Of a stretch of 64,000 nt of DNA, positions 42,159 to 50,911 are shown piece by piece (positions within the stretch are counted from its first letter, which is position 1; the number at the start of each line of letters is the position of its first letter). The DNA lies in assembly GCF_031456545.1 (NCBI RefSeq), contig NZ_JAVDUV010000001.1:992001-1056000 (forward strand), read 5' to 3'. The notes beneath the pieces are model-generated. The model had not been told where the DNA came from, did not search any database, and saw only the letters and a list, made by a program, of their open reading frames with translations. Source of the DNA: Agromyces sp. 3263 (GTDB taxonomy: Bacteria > Actinomycetota > Actinomycetes > Actinomycetales > Microbacteriaceae). Made by a program: the position numbers and the translations under genes.

Positions 42159-42851
42159 GTGCCCGACACCCCGTTCGCCCTCTTCGACCTCGAGGGCACG
42201 GCGACGGCGGTCCGCTTCCCCCCGCCGCCCGTGCGGCATGCGCACGAGCAGCGCATCGTCGCCGACGCGAGCGACCGGGTCGCGTGGCTCCGGGCCCGCT
42301 CCCGGGGCGTGACGGCGACGGATGCCGCGAAGCTCTCGTCGCGCTCGGCGGTGCGCTCCGCCGCGTGGGAGAAGCTCCACGGCAGTGGGGGCCGCTTCGG
42401 CGGCAGCCGCTTCACCGACCACGGACGCGAACGCGAGCCGGTGATCGCCGAGTGGGTGCGCAGCACGCACGGCATCGAGCCGTCGTCGCTGCTGTTCCAC
42501 GCGGCATCCGACCGCCGTCATCTCGCCACGCCCGACGGGCTGCGGGTCACCGCCGACGGCACCCCCGAGCTGTGCGAGATCAAGACGACCTCGCGCCCGT
42601 GGCGGGGCGTGCCGCGCGGCTACCTGCGCCAGGTGTGGTGGCAGCAGTACGTGCTCGGCGCCGAGCGCACCCTCGTCGTGTGGGAGCAGCACGACGACTT
42701 CATTCCCGTCGCCGACGAGCCGCGGTGCTGCTGGGTCGACCGCGACGACGACCAGATCGCGATCCTCGTGCACCTCGCCGAGGAGCTGCTCCTCGCCCTG
42801 CGGCCCGACGACCCCGCGCGTTCCGTCTATCGTCCGGGTGCGTTGGCGTGA
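42159..42851 (+). CDS. YqaJ-like exonuclease/recombinase-domain protein
   Basis: 230 residues. WLRARSRGVTATDAAKLSSRSAVRSAAWEKL matches the substrate-entry block of lambda-exonuclease/YqaJ nucleases; catalytic acidic residues in HLATPDGLRVT and the E-x-K of ELCEIKTTSRPW follow with normal spacing, and the Q motif is QVWWQQYVLG. It is chromosomal without phage neighbours. It should degrade or process DNA ends; the biological role is not clear. The GTG stop overlap (GTGA) couples it to the following hydrolase. Confidence 0.85.
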   Translation: MPDTPFALFDLEGTATAVRFPPPPVRHAHEQRIVADASDRVAWLRARSRGVTATDAAKLSSRSAVRSAAWEKLHGSGGRFGGSRFTDHGREREPVIAEWVRSTHGIEPSSLLFHAASDRRHLATPDGLRVTADGTPELCEIKTTSRPWRGVPRGYLRQVWWQQYVLGAERTLVVWEQHDDFIPVADEPRCCWVDRDDDQIAILVHLAEELLLALRPDDPARSVYRPGALA

Positions 42852-43642
42852 CGACCGTCCTCCTGCACGGGCTCGGGTCCGACCGCCGGCAGCCGCTCGG
42901 CATCTTCGAACCCGTCGTGCAGGCGGTCTCCGGGCCCGATGAGTTGATCGTCGCTCCCGACGTGCGGGCCCACGGCGGGTTCCTCGCGGTCGGGGAACCC
43001 GGCGACTTCCATCTCGACCGGCTCGCCGCCGAGGTCTGCGAGCAGGTGCCGGCGTCGCTCGTCGAGGCCCACGCCGGGCATGGCGACCCCGATGACGCCG
43101 TCACGCTGATCGGCATCTCGATGGGTGCGGCGCTCGCCCTGCGCATCGCGCTGCTCGGCCTGCTGCCCGTGCGCCGTGCGGTGTTCGTGCGGCCCGCCTT
43201 CGACGACCGCTCGCTGCCCGAGAACCTGCGGCCCTTCCCCGTGATCGGGCAGCTCCTCGCCGATGCGGGTCCGGCCGGCGCCGACGAGTTCCAGGAGCGG
43301 GCGATCTACCGCGAGATCGCGTCGGCCACCCCTGCCGGCGGCCGAGCGCTCCTCGCCCAGTTCCAGGCACCGGATGCCGCACGCCGGTCCATGCGCCTCG
43401 TCGAGATCCCGCGCAACCGGGCGTTCGCCGACGACGCGGAGCTCGAGGAGCTGACGGCACGCGGCATCCGCTCGCTCGTGGTCGGCGCACCCCGAGACCC
43501 GGTGCACCCCTTCGGGATCGCCGAGCGCTGGGCCGGCGGCCTGCACACGATGCTCGAGCTCGTGCCCGCCCGCGATGACGGCCAGGCCCAGCAGACGAGC
43601 GTGCTCCGCGAGCGCGTGGCCCGCTGGCTGCAGCGCGACTGA
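42848..43642 (+). CDS. Alpha/beta hydrolase
   Basis: 264 residues from a GTG coupled to the nuclease gene. TTVLLHGLGSDRRQPLGIF (oxyanion HG), nucleophile elbow TLIGISMGAALALRIAL (Ser in GISMG), acidic residue and His near VVGAPRDPVHPFGIAERWAGG (His in DPVHP). Substrate unknown. Translational coupling with a YqaJ-like nuclease is odd and may only reflect compact gene packing. Confidence 0.87.
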   Translation: MTTVLLHGLGSDRRQPLGIFEPVVQAVSGPDELIVAPDVRAHGGFLAVGEPGDFHLDRLAAEVCEQVPASLVEAHAGHGDPDDAVTLIGISMGAALALRIALLGLLPVRRAVFVRPAFDDRSLPENLRPFPVIGQLLADAGPAGADEFQERAIYREIASATPAGGRALLAQFQAPDAARRSMRLVEIPRNRAFADDAELEELTARGIRSLVVGAPRDPVHPFGIAERWAGGLHTMLELVPARDDGQAQQTSVLRERVARWLQRD

Positions 43643-43665
43643 GCCCCGCCGGCCCGGGCCCCGGC

Positions 43666-44361
43666 TCAGGCGGAGGTGACGCCCTCGCGTTCGCCGGGAC
43701 GCCCCGGCGGTGCGGCGGCCGTCGGCTCATCGGGTTCATGCGGCCATGGGGTGCGGCTCAGGGCGATGATGCCCGCGCCGACCAGCAGGATGAAGGCCGC
43801 GATGGCGATGACGTACACGGCCACGCCGCCGTAGCCCGCCTGCTGCGCCGGGTCCAGGAACGGATACGGGTACCAGCCGACGATCGCGCCCCGGATCATC
43901 GAGTACACCGCCCAGGCGATGGGGAAGATCGCGATGGTCCAGAGCCGCCGCCACTCGACGCGGCGGCGTCCGGGCGCGAGCACCCAGTCGGCGATGAGGT
44001 AGAGCGGCGCCCACACGTGCAGGATCTCGTTCGACCACGGCACGGTCGTCGCCTGGTCGAGCGAGATCTCGCGGAGGAGCAGGTTGTAGACGACGAAGGT
44101 CGTGGCCATGTAGGTGACCACGCACGCGCGCACCAGGTTGTAGGCGGCCGGGTCGACGCGCCGGGCGAACGCGTACCACGCGCCGACGAGCAGCACGATC
44201 GCCGAGAGGGCGTTCGAGAGGATCGTGAAGAAGCTGAAGAAGTTCACGACGAACGCGAGTCGATCGCTCACCATCGACCAGCTCTGCGCGAACTGGCCCA
44301 CGATCGCCACGATGATCGCCGCAGCCGCCAGCAGCCGCAGCACCCCGAACAGTCGCCTCAC
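43666..44361 (-). CDS. Pr6Pr-family integral membrane protein
   Basis: 231 residues, six to seven helices. FVVNFFSFFTILSNALSAIVLLVGAWYAF, the conserved NEILHVWAPLYLIADWVLAPGR and YSMIRGAIVGWYPYPFLDPAQQAGYGGVAVYVIAIAAF identify the Pr6Pr family of actinobacterial membrane proteins (FAR-17a/AIG1-like by pattern). Possible lipid-linked function; no experimental role is known to me. Converges with the hydrolase gene. Confidence 0.85.
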   Translation of the reverse strand: MRRLFGVLRLLAAAAIIVAIVGQFAQSWSMVSDRLAFVVNFFSFFTILSNALSAIVLLVGAWYAFARRVDPAAYNLVRACVVTYMATTFVVYNLLLREISLDQATTVPWSNEILHVWAPLYLIADWVLAPGRRRVEWRRLWTIAIFPIAWAVYSMIRGAIVGWYPYPFLDPAQQAGYGGVAVYVIAIAAFILLVGAGIIALSRTPWPHEPDEPTAAAPPGRPGEREGVTSA

Positions 44362-44453
44362 GGAAATCCCCGTCCCCGCCGCATCCGTCGGCCCCGCGGC
44401 GCACTGTGTGCAGCATAGTGGTGCGTGGGGATGCCGACGGGGAGGAAGTGCCG

Positions 44454-45428
44454 ATGGCCGAGACGATGCAGGCGCTCGTGATCGATCGCACCGGGGAGGC
44501 CGACGAGCTGCACCTCGCGGAGGTGCCGCGGCCCACCCGCGTGAGCGACGAGGTCGTCGTGCGGGTGGTGGCGGCCGGCGTGAACCCCATCGACGCGAAG
44601 ACCCGGGCGGGCCGCGGAGTCGCCGCGGCGATCGGCTCGTATCCCGCGGTGCTGGGCAACGACTTCGCCGGGGTGGTCGAAGCGGTGCCGTACGCGGCGC
44701 ACCCGCTGCAGCCCGGCGACCGCGTCTACGGCATGGGCCGAGTGCCGCGGCTCGGGGGCAGCTACGCCGAGTTCATCGCCGTGTCGTCGCTGAGCGTCGC
44801 TCCGATGCCCGCGTCGCTGGGCTTCGCCGAGGCGGCCGCGGTGCCGCTCGCCGCCCTCACGGCCTGGGGCGCGGTGATCGACACGGCGCGCGCACATGAG
44901 GGGCAGCGGATGCTGGTGCACGCGGCATCCGGCGGCGTCGGGCACTTCGCGGTGCAGCTCGCGGCCTACTTCGGCGCGGAGGTCACGGCGACCTGCTCGG
45001 CCCGCAATGTGGACTTCGTGCGGTCGCTCGGCGCCCGCCATGTCATCGACTACACCTCGGAACGGTTCGAGCAGGTCGCCTCCGAGCAGGACGTCGTCAT
45101 CGACCTCATCGGCAACGTCGCCGATGACACCGGCACGAGGTCGCTCGACGTGCTGCGCCCCCACGGGCTCGTCGTGAACGTGCCCACCGGGTCGTGGCCC
45201 ACCATGGCCGACGAGGCGGCCGCCCGCGGCATCCGTGCCACCGGGTACTCGGTGTCGCCCGACGCGCGCACGCTGGCGGTGATCACGCGGCTCATCGACG
45301 ACGGCTCCGTGCGCGTGCACGTGGACCGCGAGCTGCCGCTCGCCGAGGGCGCCGAGGCGCACCGGCTGCTCGAGGGCGGGCACGTGCGCGGCAAGGTCGT
45401 GCTGCGGGTGGGGGCGGATCCGGCGTAG
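44454..45428 (+). CDS. NADP-dependent quinone-type oxidoreductase (MDR family)
   Basis: 324 residues. Zinc-free medium-chain dehydrogenase: VVVRVVAAGVNPIDAKTRAG, VLGNDFAGVVEAVP, GDRVYGMG, LTAWGAVIDTARAHEGQRMLVHAASGGVGHFAVQLAAYFGAEVTATCS (AxxGGVG nucleotide-binding motif). Reduces quinones or enones with NADPH. GGAGG eight bases before the ATG. Convergent with the HTH regulator gene. Confidence 0.92.
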   Translation: MAETMQALVIDRTGEADELHLAEVPRPTRVSDEVVVRVVAAGVNPIDAKTRAGRGVAAAIGSYPAVLGNDFAGVVEAVPYAAHPLQPGDRVYGMGRVPRLGGSYAEFIAVSSLSVAPMPASLGFAEAAAVPLAALTAWGAVIDTARAHEGQRMLVHAASGGVGHFAVQLAAYFGAEVTATCSARNVDFVRSLGARHVIDYTSERFEQVASEQDVVIDLIGNVADDTGTRSLDVLRPHGLVVNVPTGSWPTMADEAAARGIRATGYSVSPDARTLAVITRLIDDGSVRVHVDRELPLAEGAEAHRLLEGGHVRGKVVLRVGADPA

Positions 45429-45451
45429 GGCGCGTCACGGACCACACCGCG

Positions 45452-46411
45452 TCAGCCGGCGCGCGACTCGAGCAGGGCGCTGCCGAGCTCGCTGCGGAGG
45501 TAGAGCACGCTGCGGCCGTACCTGGTGCTCACGAGCAGGCCCGCGTCCCGGAGCACGCGCAGGTGCTGGTTCACGGCCGACGCGGTGACGCCGAGGCGCA
45601 CGCCGAGCTCGGTCGACGAGGCGGGCTCGCCGAGCGCCGCGAGCAGGCCCGCCCGGGTCTGGCCCAGGACCGCGACGACGGCGGCCGGGTTGGCGACGTG
45701 CTCCGTCTCCCACAGCGCGCCCTGGCCGCGGGCGGAGTATATGATCATCGGCGGCCCATCGCCCACCGGCGCGGAGGCCCGCCGGGTGAACATGGTCGGC
45801 ACGAGCGTCAGCCCGTTGCCGTCGATGGCGATCGTGCGGTCGGCGGGGTCGTGCAGGCGCACGGCGACGACGCCGCGGTCGTACTCGATGCGCTCCGAGA
45901 GCCCGTTGAGCATGGTCGCCACGCCGGCCTGCGCGATCTGGCGGCCGCGGTACACGACGTCCGCCTCGAGTACGGCGCGCATGCGCGGCCAGTACGGTTC
46001 GAAGCACGTCTCCCAGAGCTGCCGCAGCGCCCGGGCGATGCGCCGGAGCGAAGCCCCGGCGGATCCCGCGAAGACCTCCGGCACGTGCCCGTGCACGGCG
46101 ATGAGGTCGCGCCGGAAGACCTCTGGCGGTGTCTCGAGGAGGCCGGCGAACTCGTCCTCGAGACGGGTGAGCGGCGAGCTCGGACGCGGGTTCAGGAAGT
46201 CGGGCGTCCACATCCGCTCATCGATGAGCCCCGAGAGCGTGTGGAGGTCGAGGCGGGCCCGCGCCTCCTCAGTGCGGCGCAACCAGCCGAGCTGCAGCGG
46301 GAAGCGCGCGGGCTCCTTGATCGCCCGAAGCGAGAGCCCCAGCTCGCAGAGCGGCGAGATGCCGAAGCGCACGCTGCCGACGTCGTCCTCGGTCAGCAGG
46401 TACCTCAACAT
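45452..46411 (-). CDS. ArsR-like HTH regulator with long N-terminal domain
   Basis: 319 residues. The C-terminal 75 residues are a winged HTH: VLGQTRAGLLAALGEPASSTELGVRLGVTASAVNQHLRVLRDAGLLVSTRYGRSVLYLRS. The N-terminal ~240 residues (VRFGISPLCELGLSLRAI..., DLIAVHGHVPEVFAG...) are the DUF5937-type ligand domain often found in front of such HTHs. The ATG at 46411 lies inside a perfect inverted repeat, so the repressor would directly block its own start. A TTG three codons earlier is the alternative. Divergent from the MFS gene, its likely target. Confidence 0.85.
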   Translation of the reverse strand: MLRYLLTEDDVGSVRFGISPLCELGLSLRAIKEPARFPLQLGWLRRTEEARARLDLHTLSGLIDERMWTPDFLNPRPSSPLTRLEDEFAGLLETPPEVFRRDLIAVHGHVPEVFAGSAGASLRRIARALRQLWETCFEPYWPRMRAVLEADVVYRGRQIAQAGVATMLNGLSERIEYDRGVVAVRLHDPADRTIAIDGNGLTLVPTMFTRRASAPVGDGPPMIIYSARGQGALWETEHVANPAAVVAVLGQTRAGLLAALGEPASSTELGVRLGVTASAVNQHLRVLRDAGLLVSTRYGRSVLYLRSELGSALLESRAG

Positions 46412-46428
46412 GTAGCCCAACGCTACAT
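46410..46428. promoter_or_regulatory. Operator between HTH regulator and MFS gene
   Basis: ATGTAGC, 5 bases, GCTACAT: a perfect 19-bp inverted repeat overlapping the regulator start codon and 40 bases before the MFS GTG. Confidence 0.75.
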
Positions 46429-46467
46429 CGATTTCGACCGCCCCCGCAGCTCTGGCAGAACTGAGAC

Positions 46468-47886
46468 GTGAGCGCGACCCCCACCCCGGACACCGGCACC
46501 CTCCCCGTCATCCAGCCCGACCTCGACGACGCATCCGCCGCCTCGGACGAGGCGACAGCGACGGAATCCACGCACGCCGACCGACCGAAGCTCTTCCGGC
46601 GCATCCTCGGCTCGCTCGCCGATCCCGTGTTGCGCATCCTCGTCATCGCCACCCTCATCAGCCGGGTCGGCCGGGGCATCTTCCTCACGGTGACGGTGCT
46701 CTACTTCACCCTCATCGTCGGCCTCGCACCTCACGAGGTGGCGATCGTGCTCGGCGCCGCGAGCGCAGCGGGCGTGCTGTCGTCGCTGGCCGGCGGCTGG
46801 CTCGCCGACCGCACGAGCGCGAAGCGGCTGCTCATCGTGCTCTCCATCGTCGACGGCATCGGGCTCGTCTGCTACGTGTTCGCCCACGACTTCGTCACGG
46901 CCCTCGTGATCGCCGTGCTGGTCGGCGCCGTCGAGCAGGCCGCCAACTCCACCCGCATGGCGATCATCGCCCGCGCCTTCGACGGCGAGAGCCGGGTGCA
47001 CGCCCGCGCGGTGCTGCGCACGGTGACGAACGTCGCCATCGCGGTCGGGTCGGGCATCGGCGCCGTCGCGCTGCTCGCCGGCACGGCCGACGCCTACCGC
47101 TGGATCATCGTCGGCGCCGGCGTGATGTACCTCGCGGGCGTCACCCAGCTCGTGCGGCTCCCCGCCTACGTCGACGCACCGAAGCGGGTCGCGACGGAGG
47201 CCGCGGTGATCACCACGGCGACCGGGTCGACGGATGTCGCGGCATCCGCTCGTGCCGAACGCCGCGCCCGCCGCGCCCACTCGCCGTGGCGCGACCCCCG
47301 CTACCTCGCCCTCAGCGCGCTCAGCGCGGTCTTCGGCATGCAGTTCGGCGTCGGCGAGGTCGGCGTACCCCTGTGGATCGCGAACGACACGGCCGCCCCC
47401 GAGGTGCTCGTCGCGGTGGTGCTCATCCTCAACACGACCATCGTGGTGCTGTTCCAGGTGCCGCTCTCGCGCGGCACCCACGACCTCCGGCGAGCGGGCC
47501 GCGTCTCGGCCCTCGCGGCGTGGCTCATGGCCGCCGCCTGCCTGGTCTACGCCGCCGCCGCCGGGCTGCCGGCCGGATTCGCGGCCGCGGTGATCGTCAC
47601 GGCCGCCGTCACCCACGCGTTCGCCGAGGTGCTCTCGCAGGCCGGCGGCTGGGGCCTCAGTTTCGAGCTCGCCGATCCCGTGCAGGCGGGCACCTATCAG
47701 GGCGTGTTCTCGATGGGGTACTCGCTCGGCGCGATGGTCTCGCCCCTCTTCGTCACGTCGACCGCGCTGACGTTCGGGTTCGGCGGCTGGGCGATCCTCG
47801 CCGTGGTGTTCCTCGCCTCCGGCCTCGGCACGTGGGCGATCGCCCGGGCCGCGGCCGCGAAGGCCGCGTTGCCGCAGCCCACCTGA
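46468..47886 (+). CDS. MFS transporter
   Basis: 472 residues with ~12 helices after a 55-residue Asp/Thr-rich cytoplasmic N-terminus. ISRVGRGIFLTVTVLYFTLIVGLAPHEVAIVLGAASAAGVLSSLAGGWLADRTSAKRLL (TM1-loop 2-3) fits MFS drug exporters of the MDR type. The central loop is long and charged (RRARRAHSPWRDPRY). GTG start at 46468. Divergent from the ArsR-like gene with a palindromic operator between, so expression is probably ligand-induced. Confidence 0.9.
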   Translation: MSATPTPDTGTLPVIQPDLDDASAASDEATATESTHADRPKLFRRILGSLADPVLRILVIATLISRVGRGIFLTVTVLYFTLIVGLAPHEVAIVLGAASAAGVLSSLAGGWLADRTSAKRLLIVLSIVDGIGLVCYVFAHDFVTALVIAVLVGAVEQAANSTRMAIIARAFDGESRVHARAVLRTVTNVAIAVGSGIGAVALLAGTADAYRWIIVGAGVMYLAGVTQLVRLPAYVDAPKRVATEAAVITTATGSTDVAASARAERRARRAHSPWRDPRYLALSALSAVFGMQFGVGEVGVPLWIANDTAAPEVLVAVVLILNTTIVVLFQVPLSRGTHDLRRAGRVSALAAWLMAAACLVYAAAAGLPAGFAAAVIVTAAVTHAFAEVLSQAGGWGLSFELADPVQAGTYQGVFSMGYSLGAMVSPLFVTSTALTFGFGGWAILAVVFLASGLGTWAIARAAAAKAALPQPT

Positions 47887-47908
47887 GTACGGCGTCAGGG
47901 GTGTCGGC

Positions 47909-47914
47909 TATCGT
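47909..47914 (+). promoter_or_regulatory. Leaderless -10 box of photolyase gene
   Basis: TATCGT then CGCCGC and the ATG, giving a 6-base gap. No Shine-Dalgarno sequence is present. Confidence 0.5.
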
Positions 47915-47920
47915 CGCCGC

Positions 47921-49297
47921 ATGAGCGTCGGGCCCTCGATCGTCTGGTTCCGCGACGACCTCCGGGTCGCCGACCATCCTGCGCTCACTGCAGCGGTCGA
48001 ACGCGGAGCTCCGGTCGTGTGCGTGTACGTGCTCGACGAGGAGTCGCCCGCCATCCGCCCGCTCGGCGGCGCCGCGAAGTGGTGGCTGCACGGGTCGCTC
48101 GAGGGCCTCCGCGATGCGCTCGATGCACTGGGCGCCCGACTCGTGCTGCGCCGGGGCGCGGCCGGCGGGGTCATCCGCTCACTCGTCGAGGAGACGGGAG
48201 CCCGAGCGGTGTTCTGGAACCGGCGGTACGGCGGCCCCGAGCGCGAGCTCGATGCGAGCCTGAAGCGCGAGCTGCGCGACGACGGGCTCGAGGTGCAGAG
48301 CTTCGCCGCCAACCTGCTGTTCGAGCCGTGGACGATCCGCACCGGGCAGGGCACCTCGTTCTCGGTGTTCACCCCGTTCTGGCGGGCCTGCACGCAGGCG
48401 CCCGAGCCGCGGCATCCGCTGCCCGCCCCCGAGGCGATCGACGGCGGTGGCACCGCCGCCACGGATGCCGCGAGCGACGCCATCGACGACTGGGAGCTGC
48501 TGCCCACCCACCCCGACTGGGCGGGCGGCCTCCGCGAGGCGTGGACGCCGGGCACCGCGGCGGCGCACGAACGACTCGACGAGTTCGCCGACGACGGCCT
48601 CGGCGGCTACGCCGACGGACGCGACCGCCCCGCGCTCGACGTGACGTCGCGCCTCTCGCCTCGGCTGCGCTGGGGCGAGCTCAGCCCGTTCGAGGTCTGG
48701 CACGCGCTGCGCGAGCGCCGAGTCCGGGGCGAGGGCGTGAACCGGTTCCGCACGGAGCTCGGCTGGCGCGAGTTCGCGTGGCACGTGCTGTACCACTCCC
48801 CCGAACTGGCGACGCGCAACTGGCGCGCGGAGTTCGACGCGTTCCCGTGGCCACGGCTGCATCCGGCCGCGCTGCGGGCCTGGGAGGAGGGCCGCACCGG
48901 GGTGCCGCTCGTCGACGCCGGCATGCGCGAGCTCTGGGCGACCGGCGGCATGCACAACCGCGTGCGCATGGTGGTCGCGTCGTTCCTCACGAAGAACCTG
49001 CTCATCGACTGGCGCCGCGGCGAGCAGTGGTTCTGGGACACGCTCGTCGACGCCGATGCGGCGGCCAACCCGTTCAACTGGCAGTGGGTGGCCGGGTCGG
49101 GCGCCGACGCCGCGCCGTACTTCCGGGTCTTCAACCCCGAACTGCAGGCGACGAAGTTCGACCCCGACGGCGCCTACGTGCGGCGCTGGGTGCCCGAGGT
49201 CGGCACCGACGACTATCCCGAGCCGATCGTCGACCTGAAGGCGACCCGCGCCGCGGCGCTCGACGCCTACGAGCAGGTGAAGGCCGCGCGCGGCTGA
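47921..49297 (+). CDS. phrB: Deoxyribodipyrimidine photolyase
   Basis: 458 residues. N-terminal antenna domain SIVWFRDDLRVADHPALTAAVERG; C-terminal FAD domain with RLSPRLRWGELSPFEVWHAL, NRFRTELGWREFAWHVLYH, the Trp-rich DLVDAD region and MHNRVRMVVASFLTKNLLIDWRRGEQWFWDTLVDADAAANPFNWQWVAGSGADAAPYFRVFNP. These are class I CPD photolyase motifs, including the electron-transfer tryptophans. Repairs UV-induced cyclobutane dimers using blue light and FADH-. Single gene with its own promoter. Confidence 0.96.
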   Translation: MSVGPSIVWFRDDLRVADHPALTAAVERGAPVVCVYVLDEESPAIRPLGGAAKWWLHGSLEGLRDALDALGARLVLRRGAAGGVIRSLVEETGARAVFWNRRYGGPERELDASLKRELRDDGLEVQSFAANLLFEPWTIRTGQGTSFSVFTPFWRACTQAPEPRHPLPAPEAIDGGGTAATDAASDAIDDWELLPTHPDWAGGLREAWTPGTAAAHERLDEFADDGLGGYADGRDRPALDVTSRLSPRLRWGELSPFEVWHALRERRVRGEGVNRFRTELGWREFAWHVLYHSPELATRNWRAEFDAFPWPRLHPAALRAWEEGRTGVPLVDAGMRELWATGGMHNRVRMVVASFLTKNLLIDWRRGEQWFWDTLVDADAAANPFNWQWVAGSGADAAPYFRVFNPELQATKFDPDGAYVRRWVPEVGTDDYPEPIVDLKATRAAALDAYEQVKAARG

Positions 49298-49300
49298 CCT

Positions 49301-49316
49301 GTCGCCTCGGGGCGAC
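49301..49316. terminator. Small hairpin between convergent genes
   Basis: GTCGCC-TCGG-GGCGAC, followed by a run of GCGACG-like repeats, between the photolyase and MarR-GNAT stops. Weak terminator candidate. Confidence 0.4.
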
Positions 49317-49347
49317 GCGACGCGGTGCGACGCTGCGCGGCGCGACG

Positions 49348-50271
49348 CTAGAGGCGCTTCTCGAACCAGTGGTCGGCGTAGACCTCGTCGTTGAACGGCT
49401 CGACCTCGACGTAGCCCGACGCACGGTACATCGCGATGGCCTCGGTGAGGCTCGCGTTCGTCTCGAGGGTGACGGATGCCGCGCCGTGATCGCGCGCGGC
49501 CTGCTCGAGCGCCGCGAGGATGCGCCGCCCGACGCCCATGCCGCGCACGGCGTCGTCGACCCACATGCGCTTGACGTAGGCCGGCTCGTCGTCGTGGAAC
49601 AGCACCGCGCCGCATCCGATCGCCCGTCCGTGCAGCCGGGCGAGCACGAACAAGCCCGTCGGCGGGGCGAACTCGTGCGTGTCGGGGTGCAGGCTCCGGC
49701 CGGGGTCGAAGCCGCCCGGGAACCGCCGCGCGAGCTCATCGTAGTAGGCCGCGAGGCAGCGCCGGGCGTCGTCGGACGCGGCCTCCGCAGGCTCGACCTG
49801 CACGAGCCCCGCCTCGAGCAGGCGCATGACCGTGCCCATCGCCTCGATGAGCCGGGCCTGCTGGCCGTCGCTCAGCGGTTCGAGCACGGATGCCGCGAGC
49901 TCATCGCTGCGGCGGTCGAGCTCGGCGCGCTCCACCCGCCCCGCCGGCGTCGGCTGCACGGTGCGCACGCGCGAGTCGGCGGATGGCGCGGCCGCCACGG
50001 TCACGAGCCCCTCGCGCTCGAGCGAACGGAGCAGGCGGCTGAGGTAACCCGAGTCGAGCTCGAGTCGCTCGCGGATGGTGCGGACCTCGACGCCGTCGCC
50101 CGCCACCTCCCAGAGCACCCGGGAGCTGCCGAGCGAACGATCGCTGGCGAGGTAGTGGTCCTCGAGCGCGCCGATGCGACTCGTGACGATGCGGTTGAAG
50201 GCGCGGACGGTGTCGATCGCGCCGCGGTCGGCGGCACGGTCGGCGGCGAACACGCCAGACAGGCTGGACAT
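49348..50271 (-). CDS. MarR-GNAT fusion regulator/acetyltransferase
   Basis: 307 residues. Residues ~15-150 are a MarR winged helix (VEVRTIRERLELDSGYLSRLLRSLEREGLVTVAAAPSADSRVRTVQPT). Residues ~160-307 are a GNAT acetyltransferase: ARLHGRAIGCGAVLFHDDEPAYVKRMWVDDAVRGMGVGRRILAALEQAARDHGAASVTLETNASLTEAIAMYRASGYVEV, with the acetyl-CoA V-R-G-M-G-V-G-R motif. The two domains may link DNA binding to substrate acetylation. The ATG at 50271 is 7 bases after the -10; a palindrome covers the promoter, so it probably regulates itself. Confidence 0.93.
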   Translation of the reverse strand: MSSLSGVFAADRAADRGAIDTVRAFNRIVTSRIGALEDHYLASDRSLGSSRVLWEVAGDGVEVRTIRERLELDSGYLSRLLRSLEREGLVTVAAAPSADSRVRTVQPTPAGRVERAELDRRSDELAASVLEPLSDGQQARLIEAMGTVMRLLEAGLVQVEPAEAASDDARRCLAAYYDELARRFPGGFDPGRSLHPDTHEFAPPTGLFVLARLHGRAIGCGAVLFHDDEPAYVKRMWVDDAVRGMGVGRRILAALEQAARDHGAASVTLETNASLTEAIAMYRASGYVEVEPFNDEVYADHWFEKRL

Positions 50272-50275
50272 ATTG

Positions 50276-50289
50276 CTGACCTTAGTCAG
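50276..50289. promoter_or_regulatory. MarR-type operator at MarR-GNAT promoter
   Basis: CTGACCTTAGTCAG: perfect 5-bp arms around CTTA, overlapping the -10 box. Confidence 0.7.
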
Positions 50290-50307
50290 GTACTCTGCCG
50301 GCGGCAA
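50279..50307 (-). promoter_or_regulatory. Leaderless promoter of MarR-GNAT gene
   Basis: Reading leftward: -35 TTGCCG (50302-50307), exact 17-bp spacer, -10 TAAGGT (50279-50284), then 7 bases to the ATG. Confidence 0.65.
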
Positions 50308-50317
50308 GCGCGATCGC

Positions 50318-50866
50318 TCAGGGCAGCGCGCGAGCCAGCACCCAGTCCTGCTCGAGGCGGTCGCCGAGACGGAACCGCTTGCGGCCGGCCTTCGCGAACC
50401 CGTGCTTCTCGTAGAACCGGATCGCCCGCGCGTTCTCCTCGTTCACGCCGAGCCACGCGGCGATCGCGCCGGTCGCGGTGGCCGCGTCGAGCGTCGCCGC
50501 CATGAGCGGTCCCGCGACGACGCCCGACCCGTGCGCGAGCGCGCGCGTGTAGAACTTGCTGAGCTCGATCGCCGGTCGTGCCGTGACGGCGGCCGCGGCA
50601 TCCGCATCGGCAGGATCGCCCGCGATGAGCATCGAGTACCCCACCAGGTGGCCGTCGTCCTCCTCGGCCAGGAGCAGCGTGCGGGCCGGATCGGCGAGGT
50701 ACTCCCCCACGCGCTCCACGGTGAAGTTGGCGGCGATGAACGCGGCGATGGCCTCGGCGGTGGTGGACGGCGGGCAGGCGAGGGGGAACGTGTCCGCGGC
50801 GAGCTCGGCGAGTGCCGCGGCATCCGCTGCGCCCGCCGTTCGGATCGTGAGGTCTGGCACGAACAC
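50318..50866 (-). CDS. GNAT-family acetyltransferase
   Basis: 182 residues. VPDLTIRTAGAADAAALAELAADTFPLACP, LIELSKFYTRALAHGSGVVAGPLMAATLDAATATGAIAAWLGVNEENARAIRFYEKHGFAKAGRKRFRLGD: the GNAT A/B motifs. The acetyl-CoA loop GSGVVAGPL is a degenerate RxxGxG/A. GTG start at 50866 four bases after GGAAGA; GTG at 50860 is possible. Substrate unknown. It lies directly upstream of the MarR-GNAT gene promoter on the same strand. Confidence 0.87.
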   Translation of the reverse strand: MFVPDLTIRTAGAADAAALAELAADTFPLACPPSTTAEAIAAFIAANFTVERVGEYLADPARTLLLAEEDDGHLVGYSMLIAGDPADADAAAAVTARPAIELSKFYTRALAHGSGVVAGPLMAATLDAATATGAIAAWLGVNEENARAIRFYEKHGFAKAGRKRFRLGDRLEQDWVLARALP

Positions 50867-50911
50867 CGATTCTTCCAGAGCACGGATGCCGCGGGGTGGC
50901 ATGATCGGCCC

